A model generated the notes under the pieces. It was not told the DNA's origin. It saw only the letters and a program-made list of their open reading frames with translations, and did no database searches. Shown here in pieces: positions 8,532 to 17,601 of a stretch of DNA of 55,506 nucleotides (within the stretch, counting starts at the first letter, position 1; the number at the start of each line of letters is the position of its first letter). Made by a program: the position numbers and the translations under genes. Location: positions 1-55,506 of the forward strand of contig JADFZS010000015.1 of assembly GCA_015232405.1 (NCBI GenBank), in the 5' to 3' direction. This stretch comes from Magnetococcales bacterium (lineage in GTDB: Bacteria > Pseudomonadota > Magnetococcia > Magnetococcales > JADFYX01).

Positions 8532-9554
8532 ATGTTGCAGAGACCTTTGATACCCTATGAGTCTATATTTCTTATTGCCGAAACCGCATCAAGCCATGAA
8601 GGGGATGTTGATCTGGCTCAAAAGCTTGCCGACGCCGTTAAAGAGAGCGGCGCACACGCCATTAAATACCAGCTACAAAACCCGGACAATCTATTGGTCC
8701 CCACCCACCATAAATATGCAAGTTTTAAAGAGTTACAATTTAATGACAGGGAATGGAGAGGGATAATAGGACATGCAAAAGCATTACAGCTGCCAGTTAT
8801 AGCAGAGGTGTTTGATGAAGAGAGCTGTAATTTGGCTTTGGATTTAGATATTGATGTTTTAAAACTGCCAACATCGGACTTATCCAACCCCCACATGATT
8901 GATAAAATTGTCGCAAGCTCCAAAACCACAATTTTAGCTGTGGGAGGCGCAACTACTAATGAGATAGCAAAAGCAGTTTCTGCCTGTACCGAACAGGGCC
9001 ACGATAAATTAATTTTGATGCACGGTTTTCAGAGTTTTCCTACTAAAATTGAAGATACCAACTTGAGCCTTTTAAGCTATCTTAAGCAAAACTATGATTT
9101 TCCAATAGGTTTTGCTGACCATGTGGATGCTGAGTCGGACATGGCTCTAGTACTGCCACTGGTAGCAGTGGGATTTGGGGCAACAGTTATTGAAAAACAT
9201 TTCACTTTGGATCGCTCATTGAAGGGACGTGACCACTACTCTGCTTTAAACCCAGATGAGTTTAAAAAGTTGGTTGCTCAAACCGCACTCATTGAAAAAG
9301 CCTATGGCAAAACCCCTTTTGGTACTTCAAAAGCAGAGGTAAAATACCGGGAGTTGATGAAAAAGAAAATAGTTGCCAACACAGTGATAAAAGCTGGTGA
9401 AACCATCTCATTGAACAGTTTGTCTTTTCGTCGATCAGATGAAAATGGGCTTTTGCCGGGAAACTATCCAGATATTTTGGGAAGAGCAATAAGAGATATA
9501 GAGCCTTTTGAAACTATAACAAAGAAAGATGTTATTCCGATAAAAAGTAGCTAA
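8532..9554 (+). CDS. NeuB/PseI-family nonulosonate synthase (first copy)
   Basis: A 340-residue member of the PEP-dependent NeuB family, which condenses PEP with a hexose derivative to make a nine-carbon ulosonic acid. The first strand reads FLIAETASSHEGD, the family's IAEIGxNHNGD position in divergent form. Other signatures are AIKYQLQNPDNL, LKLPTSDLSNP, ILAVGGATTNEI, IGFADHVD and ATVIEKHFTLDR. A SAF (antifreeze-like) domain occupies about residues 280-338. Length is normal. The gene is 6 bp after the radical SAM gene. It differs clearly from the second copy at 13188, so the two probably make different products or use different precursors. NeuB, PseI, LegI and SpsE cannot be separated by eye. 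Confidence 0.82.
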   Translation: MLQRPLIPYESIFLIAETASSHEGDVDLAQKLADAVKESGAHAIKYQLQNPDNLLVPTHHKYASFKELQFNDREWRGIIGHAKALQLPVIAEVFDEESCNLALDLDIDVLKLPTSDLSNPHMIDKIVASSKTTILAVGGATTNEIAKAVSACTEQGHDKLILMHGFQSFPTKIEDTNLSLLSYLKQNYDFPIGFADHVDAESDMALVLPLVAVGFGATVIEKHFTLDRSLKGRDHYSALNPDEFKKLVAQTALIEKAYGKTPFGTSKAEVKYRELMKKKIVANTVIKAGETISLNSLSFRRSDENGLLPGNYPDILGRAIRDIEPFETITKKDVIPIKSS

Positions 9555-9721
9555 CAGCAGGATTGGGCCAACAAACTGAATTGGTAATTGCAGCATTAGT
9601 GCTTATTTACACTAACAGATATAGTATATCTAGAGCATTGTTATACAAAATTTATGCAGCAAGCATTGCCAATATTATTGGTTAAGGTTAAGGAATGGCT
9701 ATGGAGAATAACTTATTCTCA

Positions 9722-10393
9722 TCACTGTTTATTTGAGACAAAAATTCGATAAACTTCAAACGCTTCTGCATAACCAAAGAATCCAGCATGAAGAGCTCGC
9801 ACACAAGCTAGGGACTCCAACACCTTTTGTTCAAAATAGTAGTCTGTTGTAAATTCCGAATAGCACTGTAACGCCGAAACCTTGGCATTGACATCTGCCT
9901 GCTCAAGCTGCACAAAAGCATTAGGCTGAAATAAGCGGTTATGTTTTGGAACTTCATAACCATATATAGAATATTCACCACGAAGAATGCGTACAGCCTC
10001 CTCGCCAATGGCTTGATGATCCTGCATTGTCTCGTTTTTACTGGGGACAAATATGGTTGTCGGTTTAAACATTTTTACGGCTGTAGATAAAATCTGACGA
10101 ATTTGTCCCCTATTATCCTCATTGGCAAATAGTTGGATCGGCAACCTCTGAAAAGAGCTATCCGGTAACTGATCAACGAAGAGAACCTGATCTTCAGCAG
10201 CACCTAACAATTGGGCAGCACGAAACTGGTCACGATCATTATTTAGTTCCCCACGGGTTTGGGAACGATCACTAAACACAACTATAAGGTACTCAATGTC
10301 ATCACGAAAACGGTGAAGCAACCCTCCCAAACCAAACTCAGTATCATCTGGGTGAGGAGAAAAACAGAGGAGACGGTCGTTTTTTTTAATCAT
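9722..10393 (-). CDS. PIG-L family N-acetyl-sugar deacetylase
   Basis: A 223-residue PIG-L/LmbE-like zinc hydrolase of normal length. The N-terminal motif SPHPDDTEFGLGG (His14, Asp16, Asp17) provides metal ligands and catalytic Asp, and MQDHQAIGEEAVRI near residue 123 carries the later histidine ligand. These enzymes remove an N-acetyl group from GlcNAc-type sugars or sugar nucleotides. The start overlaps the stop of the upstream methyltransferase by four bases (10390-10393), so the two are coupled. The pair lies on the opposite strand between the two halves of the nonulosonate cluster. A role in trimming or re-acylating an amino sugar of that pathway is inferred, not shown. Confidence 0.85.
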   Translation of the reverse strand: MIKKNDRLLCFSPHPDDTEFGLGGLLHRFRDDIEYLIVVFSDRSQTRGELNNDRDQFRAAQLLGAAEDQVLFVDQLPDSSFQRLPIQLFANEDNRGQIRQILSTAVKMFKPTTIFVPSKNETMQDHQAIGEEAVRILRGEYSIYGYEVPKHNRLFQPNAFVQLEQADVNAKVSALQCYSEFTTDYYFEQKVLESLACVRALHAGFFGYAEAFEVYRIFVSNKQ

Positions 10394-11190
10394 TCTGAGG
10401 TAACTTCAAACAGAGTGATTTTCTTATTCAACCCTATGAACTGTCCAGACCCCTCTTTCACCACATCATCTATACGTTGCATAATGGTATCATGGTTGTT
10501 TTTATTGATATGATCTGTAAACAAACGGGTTTTTTGATAATAATTTGCAAAATCCTGCTCTGATTGAAAGCTGACAACATTTTGATAATGCTCTTCATTT
10601 AATATCTCTTGAGACGAGGCAAAAAATTTTCGTACTTCATTTTCAAACAACTCACGACCAGTCTTGCCCTCAACGGTTAAACCGAGGCGATCATGAAATT
10701 CATATAACTCACTATTATTTGTTGAAGATGGCCCTGATAGGATGAGCTTTCCACCTTTAACCAACACACGCAGCATCTCCCTTATAGCGGCATGTATATC
10801 CGGGAAATGGTACAGAGCATAATTGCAGGTTACAATATCAAAACAGGTATCTTTGTAGGGAATATCATCTGCCAAGGCAACTTGATAACTGATGTTTAAC
10901 AAATTGTCCTTTGCAGCAGAAATTGCATCTGCTATCAAGGATGAGGATTGATCAATACCTGCGGCAAATCCTTCACCTGATATTTTTTTCATAAAGAGTC
11001 TAGTGTGGTGACCATTCCCACAGGCGATATCCAAAAAACGCATTCCAGGCTTTGGCTTAATACTACGCAACAATACGGCATCAAGATCAAAACTGCCATT
11101 TCTCCAGTTTATCTTCTGGCGCTCTGCTAGTGAAAAGTCACCAACGTTATTCTGAACTTCTAATATATTTGTTGCACAACTACTAATCAC
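10390..11190 (-). CDS. Class I SAM-dependent methyltransferase
   Basis: A 266-residue methyltransferase of the UbiE/Methyltransf_11 type. Motif I is RFLDIACGNGHHTRLF (about residues 51-66), motif II region DIVTCNYALYHFPD, and the post-II strand VLVKGGKLILSGPS. It is co-transcribed with the PIG-L gene downstream through an ATGA overlap. Context suggests O- or N-methylation of a glycan or sugar intermediate, but the substrate is not readable. No membrane segment. A 437-bp divergent region separates it from the spsF-led operon. Confidence 0.8.
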   Translation of the reverse strand: MISSCATNILEVQNNVGDFSLAERQKINWRNGSFDLDAVLLRSIKPKPGMRFLDIACGNGHHTRLFMKKISGEGFAAGIDQSSSLIADAISAAKDNLLNISYQVALADDIPYKDTCFDIVTCNYALYHFPDIHAAIREMLRVLVKGGKLILSGPSSTNNSELYEFHDRLGLTVEGKTGRELFENEVRKFFASSQEILNEEHYQNVVSFQSEQDFANYYQKTRLFTDHINKNNHDTIMQRIDDVVKEGSGQFIGLNKKITLFEVTSE

Positions 11191-11627
11191 ATTATTCTCG
11201 TTCTAACCAAACAGTGACCAAGGACTATTTTCATCAACAGTCCAGGTTCAACAGTACATTTCTTCATCATAACCTCAAACAATCAGGTTATCACAAAATT
11301 GATCTATCTAACAACCATTACCCAACAAGCAAACAAACAGCCTATTAAAGTTGTAAAATCAAAGGTTATGAACATATAAATTTGAAATATGCAGAACAAA
11401 AATACATAGTTGGAATATAATAACTTTCAGCTCATGGACAAAATGGGGTAAACAACTCATGAAATAGAAATTTTACCTTTCTTGATCCATTGCTCTGGCT
11501 ATCATATCTGATTACAATTCTTGATATTCAACTCTAGTAACCACTCTATTTTGCTTAGATTATTTTTAAGTTAACTACGCTTTATTTCGTACAGACATTT
11601 TTTTTAAATCGGATATATTTACTATAA
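11191..11627. promoter_or_regulatory. Divergent intergenic region between methyltransferase and sugar operon
   Basis: 437 bp of AT-rich sequence between two outward-facing transcription units, so it should carry both promoters. I found no convincing -35/-10 pair, no operator-like palindrome of note and no small open frame with a ribosome site. Confidence 0.4.
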
Positions 11628-12422
11628 ATGGAAAAGCGCAATTCTCACAATGGCTTGAATAGCGACCCTATCATCAATCTTGTTGCTGTACGGATGAAAT
11701 CAAGTCGGCTTCCTGGCAAAGCCATGCGTAAGATTATGGATAAATCAGTTATTGAGCTGTTGATGGAGAGGGTAACAAAAGCTAACATTCCATTTAAAAC
11801 TGTAATTTGCACATCTACCATAGAACAAGATGATGTTTTGGCAAAGCTTGCTTTAAGTAAAGGTTTTGAACTTTTTCGTGGTCATCCAGACAACGTACTA
11901 GACCGTTTTATAAAAGCTGCCAATAAATATGGGGCAAAACACATTGTACGTATTACAGGGGACAACCCTTTGACCGACCCCCTGTTAATCGATCAAATGT
12001 GTGAGTTGCATTTGCAAAATAAAGCCGATTATACCTTCACCCAGTCTACACCACGTGGTACACGGCCTGAAATTATGAGCTTATCGGCGATGCAGAACTG
12101 TCTGCTATGGGCGCAAAATCCCGACCATAGTGAGTATATGTCACTTTATTTTAAAAATTATCCTGATATTTTTAAAAATGTAGAGTTTGTAGACCCCAAC
12201 CCAGACCGTATTCGTCCTGAATATCGCTTGACCATTGATACGCCAGACGATCTGGCTATAATTCAGCAGGTTTATAATAAATTTTACCCACAAAACCCTG
12301 GATTTTTACTTGATGAAGTCATTGAATATCTTGATCAACATCCAGAGATACCTCATTCGTCAAGATTTATTGCCTCTGCTGGGTCTGATAAGATAAACAC
12401 AAAATTAACATATGCTGGATAA
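11628..12422 (+). CDS. spsF: SpsF-like cytidylyltransferase-family protein
   Basis: A 264-residue nucleotidyltransferase-fold protein of the SpsF/CMP-KDO-synthetase-like family found in spore-coat and surface-polysaccharide clusters. Signatures are VRMKSSRLPGKAM (nucleotide-binding loop with the LPGK lysine), ICTSTIEQDDVL, FRGHPDNVLDRF, VRITGDNPLTDP (metal-binding D) and EYRLTIDTPDDLAI. All are intact. First gene of a six-gene operon with gaps of 5, 19, overlap, 2 and 0-3 bp. SpsF homologues usually sit beside NeuB-type synthases, as here. Exact substrate unknown; it may activate a sugar distinct from the NeuA product. Confidence 0.8.
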   Translation: MEKRNSHNGLNSDPIINLVAVRMKSSRLPGKAMRKIMDKSVIELLMERVTKANIPFKTVICTSTIEQDDVLAKLALSKGFELFRGHPDNVLDRFIKAANKYGAKHIVRITGDNPLTDPLLIDQMCELHLQNKADYTFTQSTPRGTRPEIMSLSAMQNCLLWAQNPDHSEYMSLYFKNYPDIFKNVEFVDPNPDRIRPEYRLTIDTPDDLAIIQQVYNKFYPQNPGFLLDEVIEYLDQHPEIPHSSRFIASAGSDKINTKLTYAG

Positions 12423-12427
12423 AAAAC

Positions 12428-13168
12428 GTGTCACTAAAAACATTATGTGTAATTCCAGCCCGAGGTGGTTCCAAGTCTATTCCTGGTAAAAACCTGCAAA
12501 CTATTGGCGGCAGATCATTAATAGCCCGCGCAGTTGAAGTTGCCCAATCATGCTTAGTTTTTGATCACATAATTGTTTCAACTGATGATGCTAAAATAGC
12601 CAATATAGTAAGGTCTGACTATCCAGAAGTTGATATCCCTTTTTTAAGGGATGCCTCACTTGCAGATGATCTAACCCCCTTACCCGCTGTGAGCAAACAC
12701 GCCTTTGATTTTTTTGCCAAGCAGAGGTTTGATGCTGTTTTTTCTCTACAACCAACCAATCCATTTACCTCAGTGGAAACTTTGAGAAATTCTGTGGAAC
12801 TCATTAAGCAAAAAGGGGTTGACTCAGTAGTTTCCATAAGCAAAATTTTACACCAGCACCCTTTTAGGGCCTATAAATGGGACTCCCAGCAACAGTTGAT
12901 CTCGCCTTTGACTGAATATACCAAAGAGATTTTCCCCCAAAAGCAGGATCGTCCTGATGCTTATGGCTTTACAGGGGCACTCTATGGTCGCCGTAGTCAT
13001 CTATTTGCAAATTGGCAAAATAGTGGCTTTGTGCTGGGAAAAAAAACAGCAGGTGTTATAGTGTCAGAAGAGGAGGCTATGGATATCGACACCCCTTTTG
13101 ATCTTGAAATATGTGAAGCCCTTACCCTTTACAGGCAGTCACAAAACAAAACAGCAACTCAAATATAA
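12428..13168 (+). CDS. neuA: NeuA/PseF-like CMP-nonulosonate synthetase
   Basis: A 246-residue acylneuraminate cytidylyltransferase, which transfers CMP from CTP to a nonulosonic acid. The CTP loop is complete: CVIPARGGSKSIPGKNL (residues 7-23). Other family blocks are IIVSTDD, FLRDASLADD, FSLQPTNPFT and the VSEEEAMDIDTPFDLEICE ending. The start is GTG at 12428, five bases after the spsF stop; a GTG start is supported because the family N-terminus begins right there. The gene is followed after 19 bp by a NeuB synthase, the classic substrate-product pairing. Whether the product is CMP-Neu, CMP-Pse or CMP-Leg cannot be told. Confidence 0.88.
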   Translation: MSLKTLCVIPARGGSKSIPGKNLQTIGGRSLIARAVEVAQSCLVFDHIIVSTDDAKIANIVRSDYPEVDIPFLRDASLADDLTPLPAVSKHAFDFFAKQRFDAVFSLQPTNPFTSVETLRNSVELIKQKGVDSVVSISKILHQHPFRAYKWDSQQQLISPLTEYTKEIFPQKQDRPDAYGFTGALYGRRSHLFANWQNSGFVLGKKTAGVIVSEEEAMDIDTPFDLEICEALTLYRQSQNKTATQI

Positions 13169-13187
13169 TAAAGAGAAATCGCTAAAC

Positions 13188-14210
13188 ATGAGCTTTCAAG
13201 ATTTTTTTGATACTGACCGAGGTGTTCTGATAATAGCAGAGATTGGAACCAACCATAACGGTGACTTTGAGCTGGCAAAGGAGTTGCTTCTACAGGCCAT
13301 TGATAGCGGTGTGGATGCGGTAAAATTTCAGGCATACCGGACAGAAAATTTTTTTACAAAGGAGGTACCCGCTTTTCCCAGGGCGCAAAAACTAGGCTAC
13401 ACAAGACAGTATGACCGCTTTGTCGATCTGGAATTAAGCCCTGATCAATTTATATCATTGGCTGAGTTGACAAAAAAGAATGGGGCTATTTTTATGGCTA
13501 CCCCGTTTGATGAAGAGTCACTTGCCATGCTCAACCCTCTTTTGCCAGCTTATAAAATTGCCTCTGGTGATCTTATCAACCACCAGTTATTACAACAGGT
13601 CAGTCAATATAAAAAACCCTGCATCCTCTCCACTGGTCAAGGAACAGATGCCGAGATTGCAGCTGGGGCTGCCATGTTCCCTCCGCAAGATCTGGCTCTG
13701 CTCCACTGTGTCTCTTCTTATCCTACCCCAGATAATCAAGTTAACTTGCGCTCCATAACCCACTTACAAAAATGTTATCCCAATATACCCATAGGCTATT
13801 CCGATCACAGTATCGGAATATTGGGGTGTGTGGGAGCGGTAGCAGTTGGGGCAAGAATTATTGAAAAACATTTTACTCTTGATAAAAACCAACTATTTGG
13901 TGACCATGCGCTATCAGCTGAACCTTCTGATATGAAAAGTCTTGTCGCTCAAATTCGTCGTATGGAGAATATGCTTGGCAAAGAAGAGACAATCTGCCAG
14001 GAGGCTGAACAGGAGTCCAAAAAACAGTTGCGCCGAAACTTGCATTTAAAAAGGGCTGTAAATAAGGGCGAGGTATTAAACAACGATATGATTCTACCTG
14101 TGGTATCACTACAAGGTATTCCGGCAGATCGCCTTAAAGATGTACTCAACAGGCCAGTACTGCGAGATTTTCAAAAAGGTGAAGCCCTTGTTATGGAGGA
14201 TCTAGGTTGA
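13188..14210 (+). CDS. neuB: NeuB-family nonulosonate synthase (second copy)
   Basis: A 340-residue PEP-dependent synthase. The canonical first strand IIAEIGTNHNGD is at about residues 14-25, followed by AVKFQAYRTENFF, IFMATPFDEESL, KIASGDLIN, ILSTGQGTDAEI, LLHCVSSYPTP, IGYSDHS and IIEKHFTLDKN. A SAF domain covers about residues 280-338. An in-frame extension back to 13098 exists, but it would overlap neuA by 71 bp and add 30 residues foreign to the family. The ATG at 13188 has an AAAGAGA site upstream and starts at the family N-terminus. It is closer to standard NeuB/LegI/SpsE than the copy at 8532. The stop overlaps the next TTG start. Confidence 0.87.
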   Translation: MSFQDFFDTDRGVLIIAEIGTNHNGDFELAKELLLQAIDSGVDAVKFQAYRTENFFTKEVPAFPRAQKLGYTRQYDRFVDLELSPDQFISLAELTKKNGAIFMATPFDEESLAMLNPLLPAYKIASGDLINHQLLQQVSQYKKPCILSTGQGTDAEIAAGAAMFPPQDLALLHCVSSYPTPDNQVNLRSITHLQKCYPNIPIGYSDHSIGILGCVGAVAVGARIIEKHFTLDKNQLFGDHALSAEPSDMKSLVAQIRRMENMLGKEETICQEAEQESKKQLRRNLHLKRAVNKGEVLNNDMILPVVSLQGIPADRLKDVLNRPVLRDFQKGEALVMEDLG

Positions 14211-15283
14211 ATAACACAAATAAAACAGTAGAGACAATACTCATTACCGGTGGATGCGGTTTTATCGGTATAAACACCATGAGCTATATGGTTAATGAAA
14301 ATATATGCAAACATTTTATTGTTGTTGATAACCAAACTGGCGGGACAATCAAGGATGTGGAAAACCTTATTTCCACATTGGGTAACTGGGAGAGAGAGGA
14401 AGAAACAACAGACAATAAGCTTGTATATACATTGATCCCCACAAAAAGCAGTGAAAGGGTGCGTATTGAGATATATATTGCTGATATACTAGATACAAAA
14501 CGTATGGACAGCTTGGTACAAGGTGTAGATACAGTTATTCACCTTGCAGGACAAACCAGTGTTATCCCATCCATTGAAAATCCTCTATGGGATTTAGAGC
14601 AGAATGTTTTGGGTACAGTTGGGGTTTTGGAAGCCTGTCGCAAGGGAGGGGTAAAACGTTTTATTCTCGCCTCTTCCAGTGCTCCATTGGGGGACCAAAC
14701 ACCTCCCATTGATGAGCAGAAGGTTCCCCGACCACTCTCACCATACGGGGCCAGCAAATTGGCCTGTGAAGGATACTGCTCTGCCTATTACGGCTCTTAT
14801 GGGTTGGAGACCATCACCTTGAGGTTTTCCAATGTATACGGCCTCTGGTCTGCTCGTAAGGGATCGGTTGTTGCTCTATTTATGAGAATGATCCTTAACA
14901 AAAAGCCACTCACAATATATGGTGATGGCAACCAGTCCCGGGACTTTATCTATACCGACGATCTAAGCTCAGCAATTAGCAACGCTGTATTGACCAATAA
15001 CAGTGAGGCTTTTGGCAGACAATTTCAGATTGCTACATGCACAGAAACTACAGTTGGTCAGTTGGCGGAAAAAATTGCTAATCTGGCAAGGGGGTCAAAA
15101 ATAGTAGATATTACCCCTATTAACTATGTAGAAGAGCGCAAAGGGGAGGTCTTACGCTCTTACTCTGATATAGGACTTGCCAAAAAGCTGTTGGGATACA
15201 ACCCAAAAACCGATCTGGATGATGGACTATTGGCGACATGGCAGTGGTTTGTAGCCAACCAAAACACAATTAAGAGTGATTAA
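14207..15283 (+). CDS. NAD-dependent sugar epimerase/dehydratase (GalE-like)
   Basis: A 358-residue extended short-chain dehydrogenase acting on a nucleotide sugar. The NAD-binding motif is ILITGGCGFIG near the N-terminus; the catalytic serine region is ILASSSAPLGD and the catalytic pair is YGASK (Y-x3-K). RFSNVYG and GDGNQSRDFIYTDDL are typical of UDP-GlcNAc/UDP-glucose 4-epimerases and related enzymes. The start is TTG at 14207, overlapping the neuB stop in TTGA, with a strong GGAGGA site at 14195-14200. Context suggests provision of an amino-sugar precursor; substrate is not decided by sequence. Confidence 0.83.
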   Translation: MNNTNKTVETILITGGCGFIGINTMSYMVNENICKHFIVVDNQTGGTIKDVENLISTLGNWEREEETTDNKLVYTLIPTKSSERVRIEIYIADILDTKRMDSLVQGVDTVIHLAGQTSVIPSIENPLWDLEQNVLGTVGVLEACRKGGVKRFILASSSAPLGDQTPPIDEQKVPRPLSPYGASKLACEGYCSAYYGSYGLETITLRFSNVYGLWSARKGSVVALFMRMILNKKPLTIYGDGNQSRDFIYTDDLSSAISNAVLTNNSEAFGRQFQIATCTETTVGQLAEKIANLARGSKIVDITPINYVEERKGEVLRSYSDIGLAKKLLGYNPKTDLDDGLLATWQWFVANQNTIKSD

Positions 15284-15285
15284 AA

Positions 15286-16464
15286 ATGAGGGTATTGATT
15301 CTTGGTGGAGACGGTTATCTGGGGTGGCCCACTGCCATGCATCTATCCAAAAAAGGGTATGATGTTGCTATTATTGACAACTATTTTCGCAGAAATGCCT
15401 GCCGAGAGTTAAATCGTGAGCCACTATTACCAGCTTTAAACCTCCATGAAAGAGTCGCGGAGTGGCAAAGGGTTTCAGGAAAAAAAATTGAAGTAGCCAT
15501 TGGTGATATTACCCATTATCCATTTTTAAAATCATGTTTTAGTGGTGTGGCATTTACTGGAAATAACGATAAAGCAAAATATCCTGATGCCGTGATACAC
15601 TATGCTGAACAACCTTCGGGCCCCTACTCCATGATGGACTATGAAAAAAGCTCGTTTACCATCACAAACAATTTAATGAGCACCCTCAACCTCATCCACG
15701 CCATAAAAGAGTACAAGCCAGAGTGTCATATTATTAAATTGGGAACCATGGGGGTTTATGGTACACCCAATATCGACATTGAAGAGGGTTATATAGAGAT
15801 TGAAAAAGGGGGTAGAAAGCACACCTGCCTGTTTCCCAAATCACCAGGTTCTCTTTATCATCTGACAAAAGTACAAGATGGAGATATGCTCTATTTCTAT
15901 TGCAAAACCTGGGGGATAAAGGTAACAGATTTGAACCAGGGTCCGGTATATGGCATGTTTACCGATGAAACCCAAAACAATGAAAATCTTGCCACAATTT
16001 TTAACTATGATGATATATTCGGTACTGTTTTAAATCGTTTTATCGTGCAAGCTGTCTGTGGTTATCCTTTAACTGTATATGGCAAGGGTGGACAAGTTAG
16101 AGGATATCTCAATATCAAAGATACCTTACAGTGTGTTGAGTTAACACTACGCACCCCGGCTTCAGAAGGGGAATATCGCGTATTGAATCAGTTTACCGAG
16201 ACCTTTACCGTTAATGATCTTGCCAAAAAAGTACAGGATTCCGGCAGACGTCTGGGGTTGGATGTGAAGATAAAGGCCATTGCCAACCCGCGAGTAGAGG
16301 CTGAGGATCACTATTACAATCCCAAACATACAGGTCTGATGGAGCTAGGGCTGCAAGCAAACCTTTTGAGTGGCGATGTTTTGGACGAGATGATCGGTTT
16401 TGTTAAAAAATATAAAAGCTCAGTAAATACCAACTGCATAAAACCACAGGTAAAATGGAATTAA
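15286..16464 (+). CDS. sqdB: UDP-sulfoquinovose synthase-like (SQD1/SqdB)
   Basis: A 392-residue extended SDR that matches the plant/bacterial UDP-sulfoquinovose synthase pattern rather than generic epimerases. Diagnostic blocks are MRVLILGGDGYLGWPTA, YAEQPSGPYSMMDYEKS, LGTMGVYGTPNIDIEEGYIE, YHLTKVQD (Y-x3-K), LNQGPVYGMFTDET and FNYDDIFGTVLNRFIVQAV, then LTVYGKGGQVRGYL. SQD1 enzymes add sulfite to UDP-glucose to give UDP-sulfoquinovose, usually for sulfolipid. Here there is no sulfolipid synthase nearby; the gene sits two bases after an epimerase and directly before a 4,6-dehydratase. That suggests a sulfonated sugar for a glycan rather than a lipid (inference). The catalytic Thr and Tyr/Lys positions are intact by eye. 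Confidence 0.85.
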   Translation: MRVLILGGDGYLGWPTAMHLSKKGYDVAIIDNYFRRNACRELNREPLLPALNLHERVAEWQRVSGKKIEVAIGDITHYPFLKSCFSGVAFTGNNDKAKYPDAVIHYAEQPSGPYSMMDYEKSSFTITNNLMSTLNLIHAIKEYKPECHIIKLGTMGVYGTPNIDIEEGYIEIEKGGRKHTCLFPKSPGSLYHLTKVQDGDMLYFYCKTWGIKVTDLNQGPVYGMFTDETQNNENLATIFNYDDIFGTVLNRFIVQAVCGYPLTVYGKGGQVRGYLNIKDTLQCVELTLRTPASEGEYRVLNQFTETFTVNDLAKKVQDSGRRLGLDVKIKAIANPRVEAEDHYYNPKHTGLMELGLQANLLSGDVLDEMIGFVKKYKSSVNTNCIKPQVKWN

Positions 16465-16467
16465 TTG

Positions 16468-17559
16468 ATGGACTTTAAGTTTCTAAAAAATAAAAGAGTA
16501 CTGGTTACAGGCTGTTGTGGTTCTGTGGGTTCACTGTTAGTTGAAGAGCTATTAAAAACCCCGGTTTTAGAACTTGTGGGGCTTGATAATAATGAGACTG
16601 AACTGTTTTTTAACGATCAAAAATATTTCAATGAACCCCGCATGAACACTGTATTGGGTGATATCCGTGATGTAGATCGCCTCACCTCCCTATTTAAAAA
16701 TATTGATATTGTTTTTCATGCAGCGGCCTATAAACATGTAGGATTGTGCGAAAAATCACCTTTTGAAGCGGTGCAGACAAATATCAACGGTGTGCAAAAT
16801 ATAATTGCAGCTACTTTAGAGAGTAATGTGCAGACCGTAATTTTTACCAGCTCTGATAAGGGGGTAAACCCCACCAGTGTTATGGGCACCTCCAAATTAA
16901 TGGGAGAACGGCTTATTACCGCTGCTCATGCCGACCCAAGAGCACGTAACAAGGTGTTCGCCTCCACACGTTTCGGCAATGTTCTTGGCTCAAGGGGTTC
17001 TGTGCTACCAATATTTCATAGACAAATTGCCAAAGGTGGCCCCATAACCTTAACCGACCCCGACATGACCCGTTTTATCATGACCCATGAGCAGGCTGTA
17101 AAGCTGGTTATAGAGACCGCCCGTATCGCCCGGGGTGGTGAGGTGTTTGTCACAAAAATGCCTGTGGTACGCATTGAAGACCTTGCGCGCGTAATGATTA
17201 AAATTTTAGCTCCACGCTATAATAGTTCCCCTGATTCTATCGACATCAAGGTGATTGGTACCAAGCCTGCAGAGAAAATGTATGAGGAGTTGATGAGTCA
17301 TGAAGAGGTGGGTCGGACTTTGGAGTTAAAAGATTATTTTGTGGTTTTGCCAGCATTTAGAGGTTTTTTTGATTCAATTGAATATAAATATCAAGATGTT
17401 GTCAGTCAAACAATCTCAATGGCATATAAATCAAGTAAAGAGCAGACTCTTTCAATAAGCCAACTGGAACATTTTTTGGTAAGCCAGAATCTACTAGACA
17501 AAATTGATTATGAGTCGGAAATTGACCATCGTTTATGGCCGGGAGAGGGTGGTGCTTGA
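16468..17559 (+). CDS. CapD/LegB/PseB-like nucleotide-sugar 4,6-dehydratase
   Basis: A 363-residue polysaccharide-biosynthesis SDR. RVLVTGCCGSVGSLL is the nucleotide-binding motif, HAAAYKHVGLCEKSP is the family's diagnostic block, and TSSDKGVNPTSVMGTSK carries the modified catalytic site (M-x3-K instead of Y-x3-K) typical of CapD/FlaA1/LegB. RFGNVLGSRGSVLPIF and KMPVVRIEDLARVM follow. Such enzymes make 4-keto-6-deoxy-HexNAc for pseudaminic or legionaminic acid. An adjacent in-frame TTG at 16465 is an alternative start; ATG is preferred. Last gene of the six-gene operon, converging on the next minus-strand gene with a 42-bp gap. Confidence 0.85.
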   Translation: MDFKFLKNKRVLVTGCCGSVGSLLVEELLKTPVLELVGLDNNETELFFNDQKYFNEPRMNTVLGDIRDVDRLTSLFKNIDIVFHAAAYKHVGLCEKSPFEAVQTNINGVQNIIAATLESNVQTVIFTSSDKGVNPTSVMGTSKLMGERLITAAHADPRARNKVFASTRFGNVLGSRGSVLPIFHRQIAKGGPITLTDPDMTRFIMTHEQAVKLVIETARIARGGEVFVTKMPVVRIEDLARVMIKILAPRYNSSPDSIDIKVIGTKPAEKMYEELMSHEEVGRTLELKDYFVVLPAFRGFFDSIEYKYQDVVSQTISMAYKSSKEQTLSISQLEHFLVSQNLLDKIDYESEIDHRLWPGEGGA

Positions 17560-17601
17560 TGGTGTTCAGTTTTATAAACCTTGTAATAACTACAATACAA
17601 A

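Noticed and set aside
9617..9631. AGATATA-G-TATATCT palindrome between convergent genes
   Set aside because: Only 7 bp, all A/T apart from the ends, in AT-rich sequence; likely chance and no T-tract.
13098..13187. 30-codon N-terminal extension of neuB
   Set aside because: It would overlap neuA and adds residues not seen in the family; ATG at 13188 has a ribosome site.
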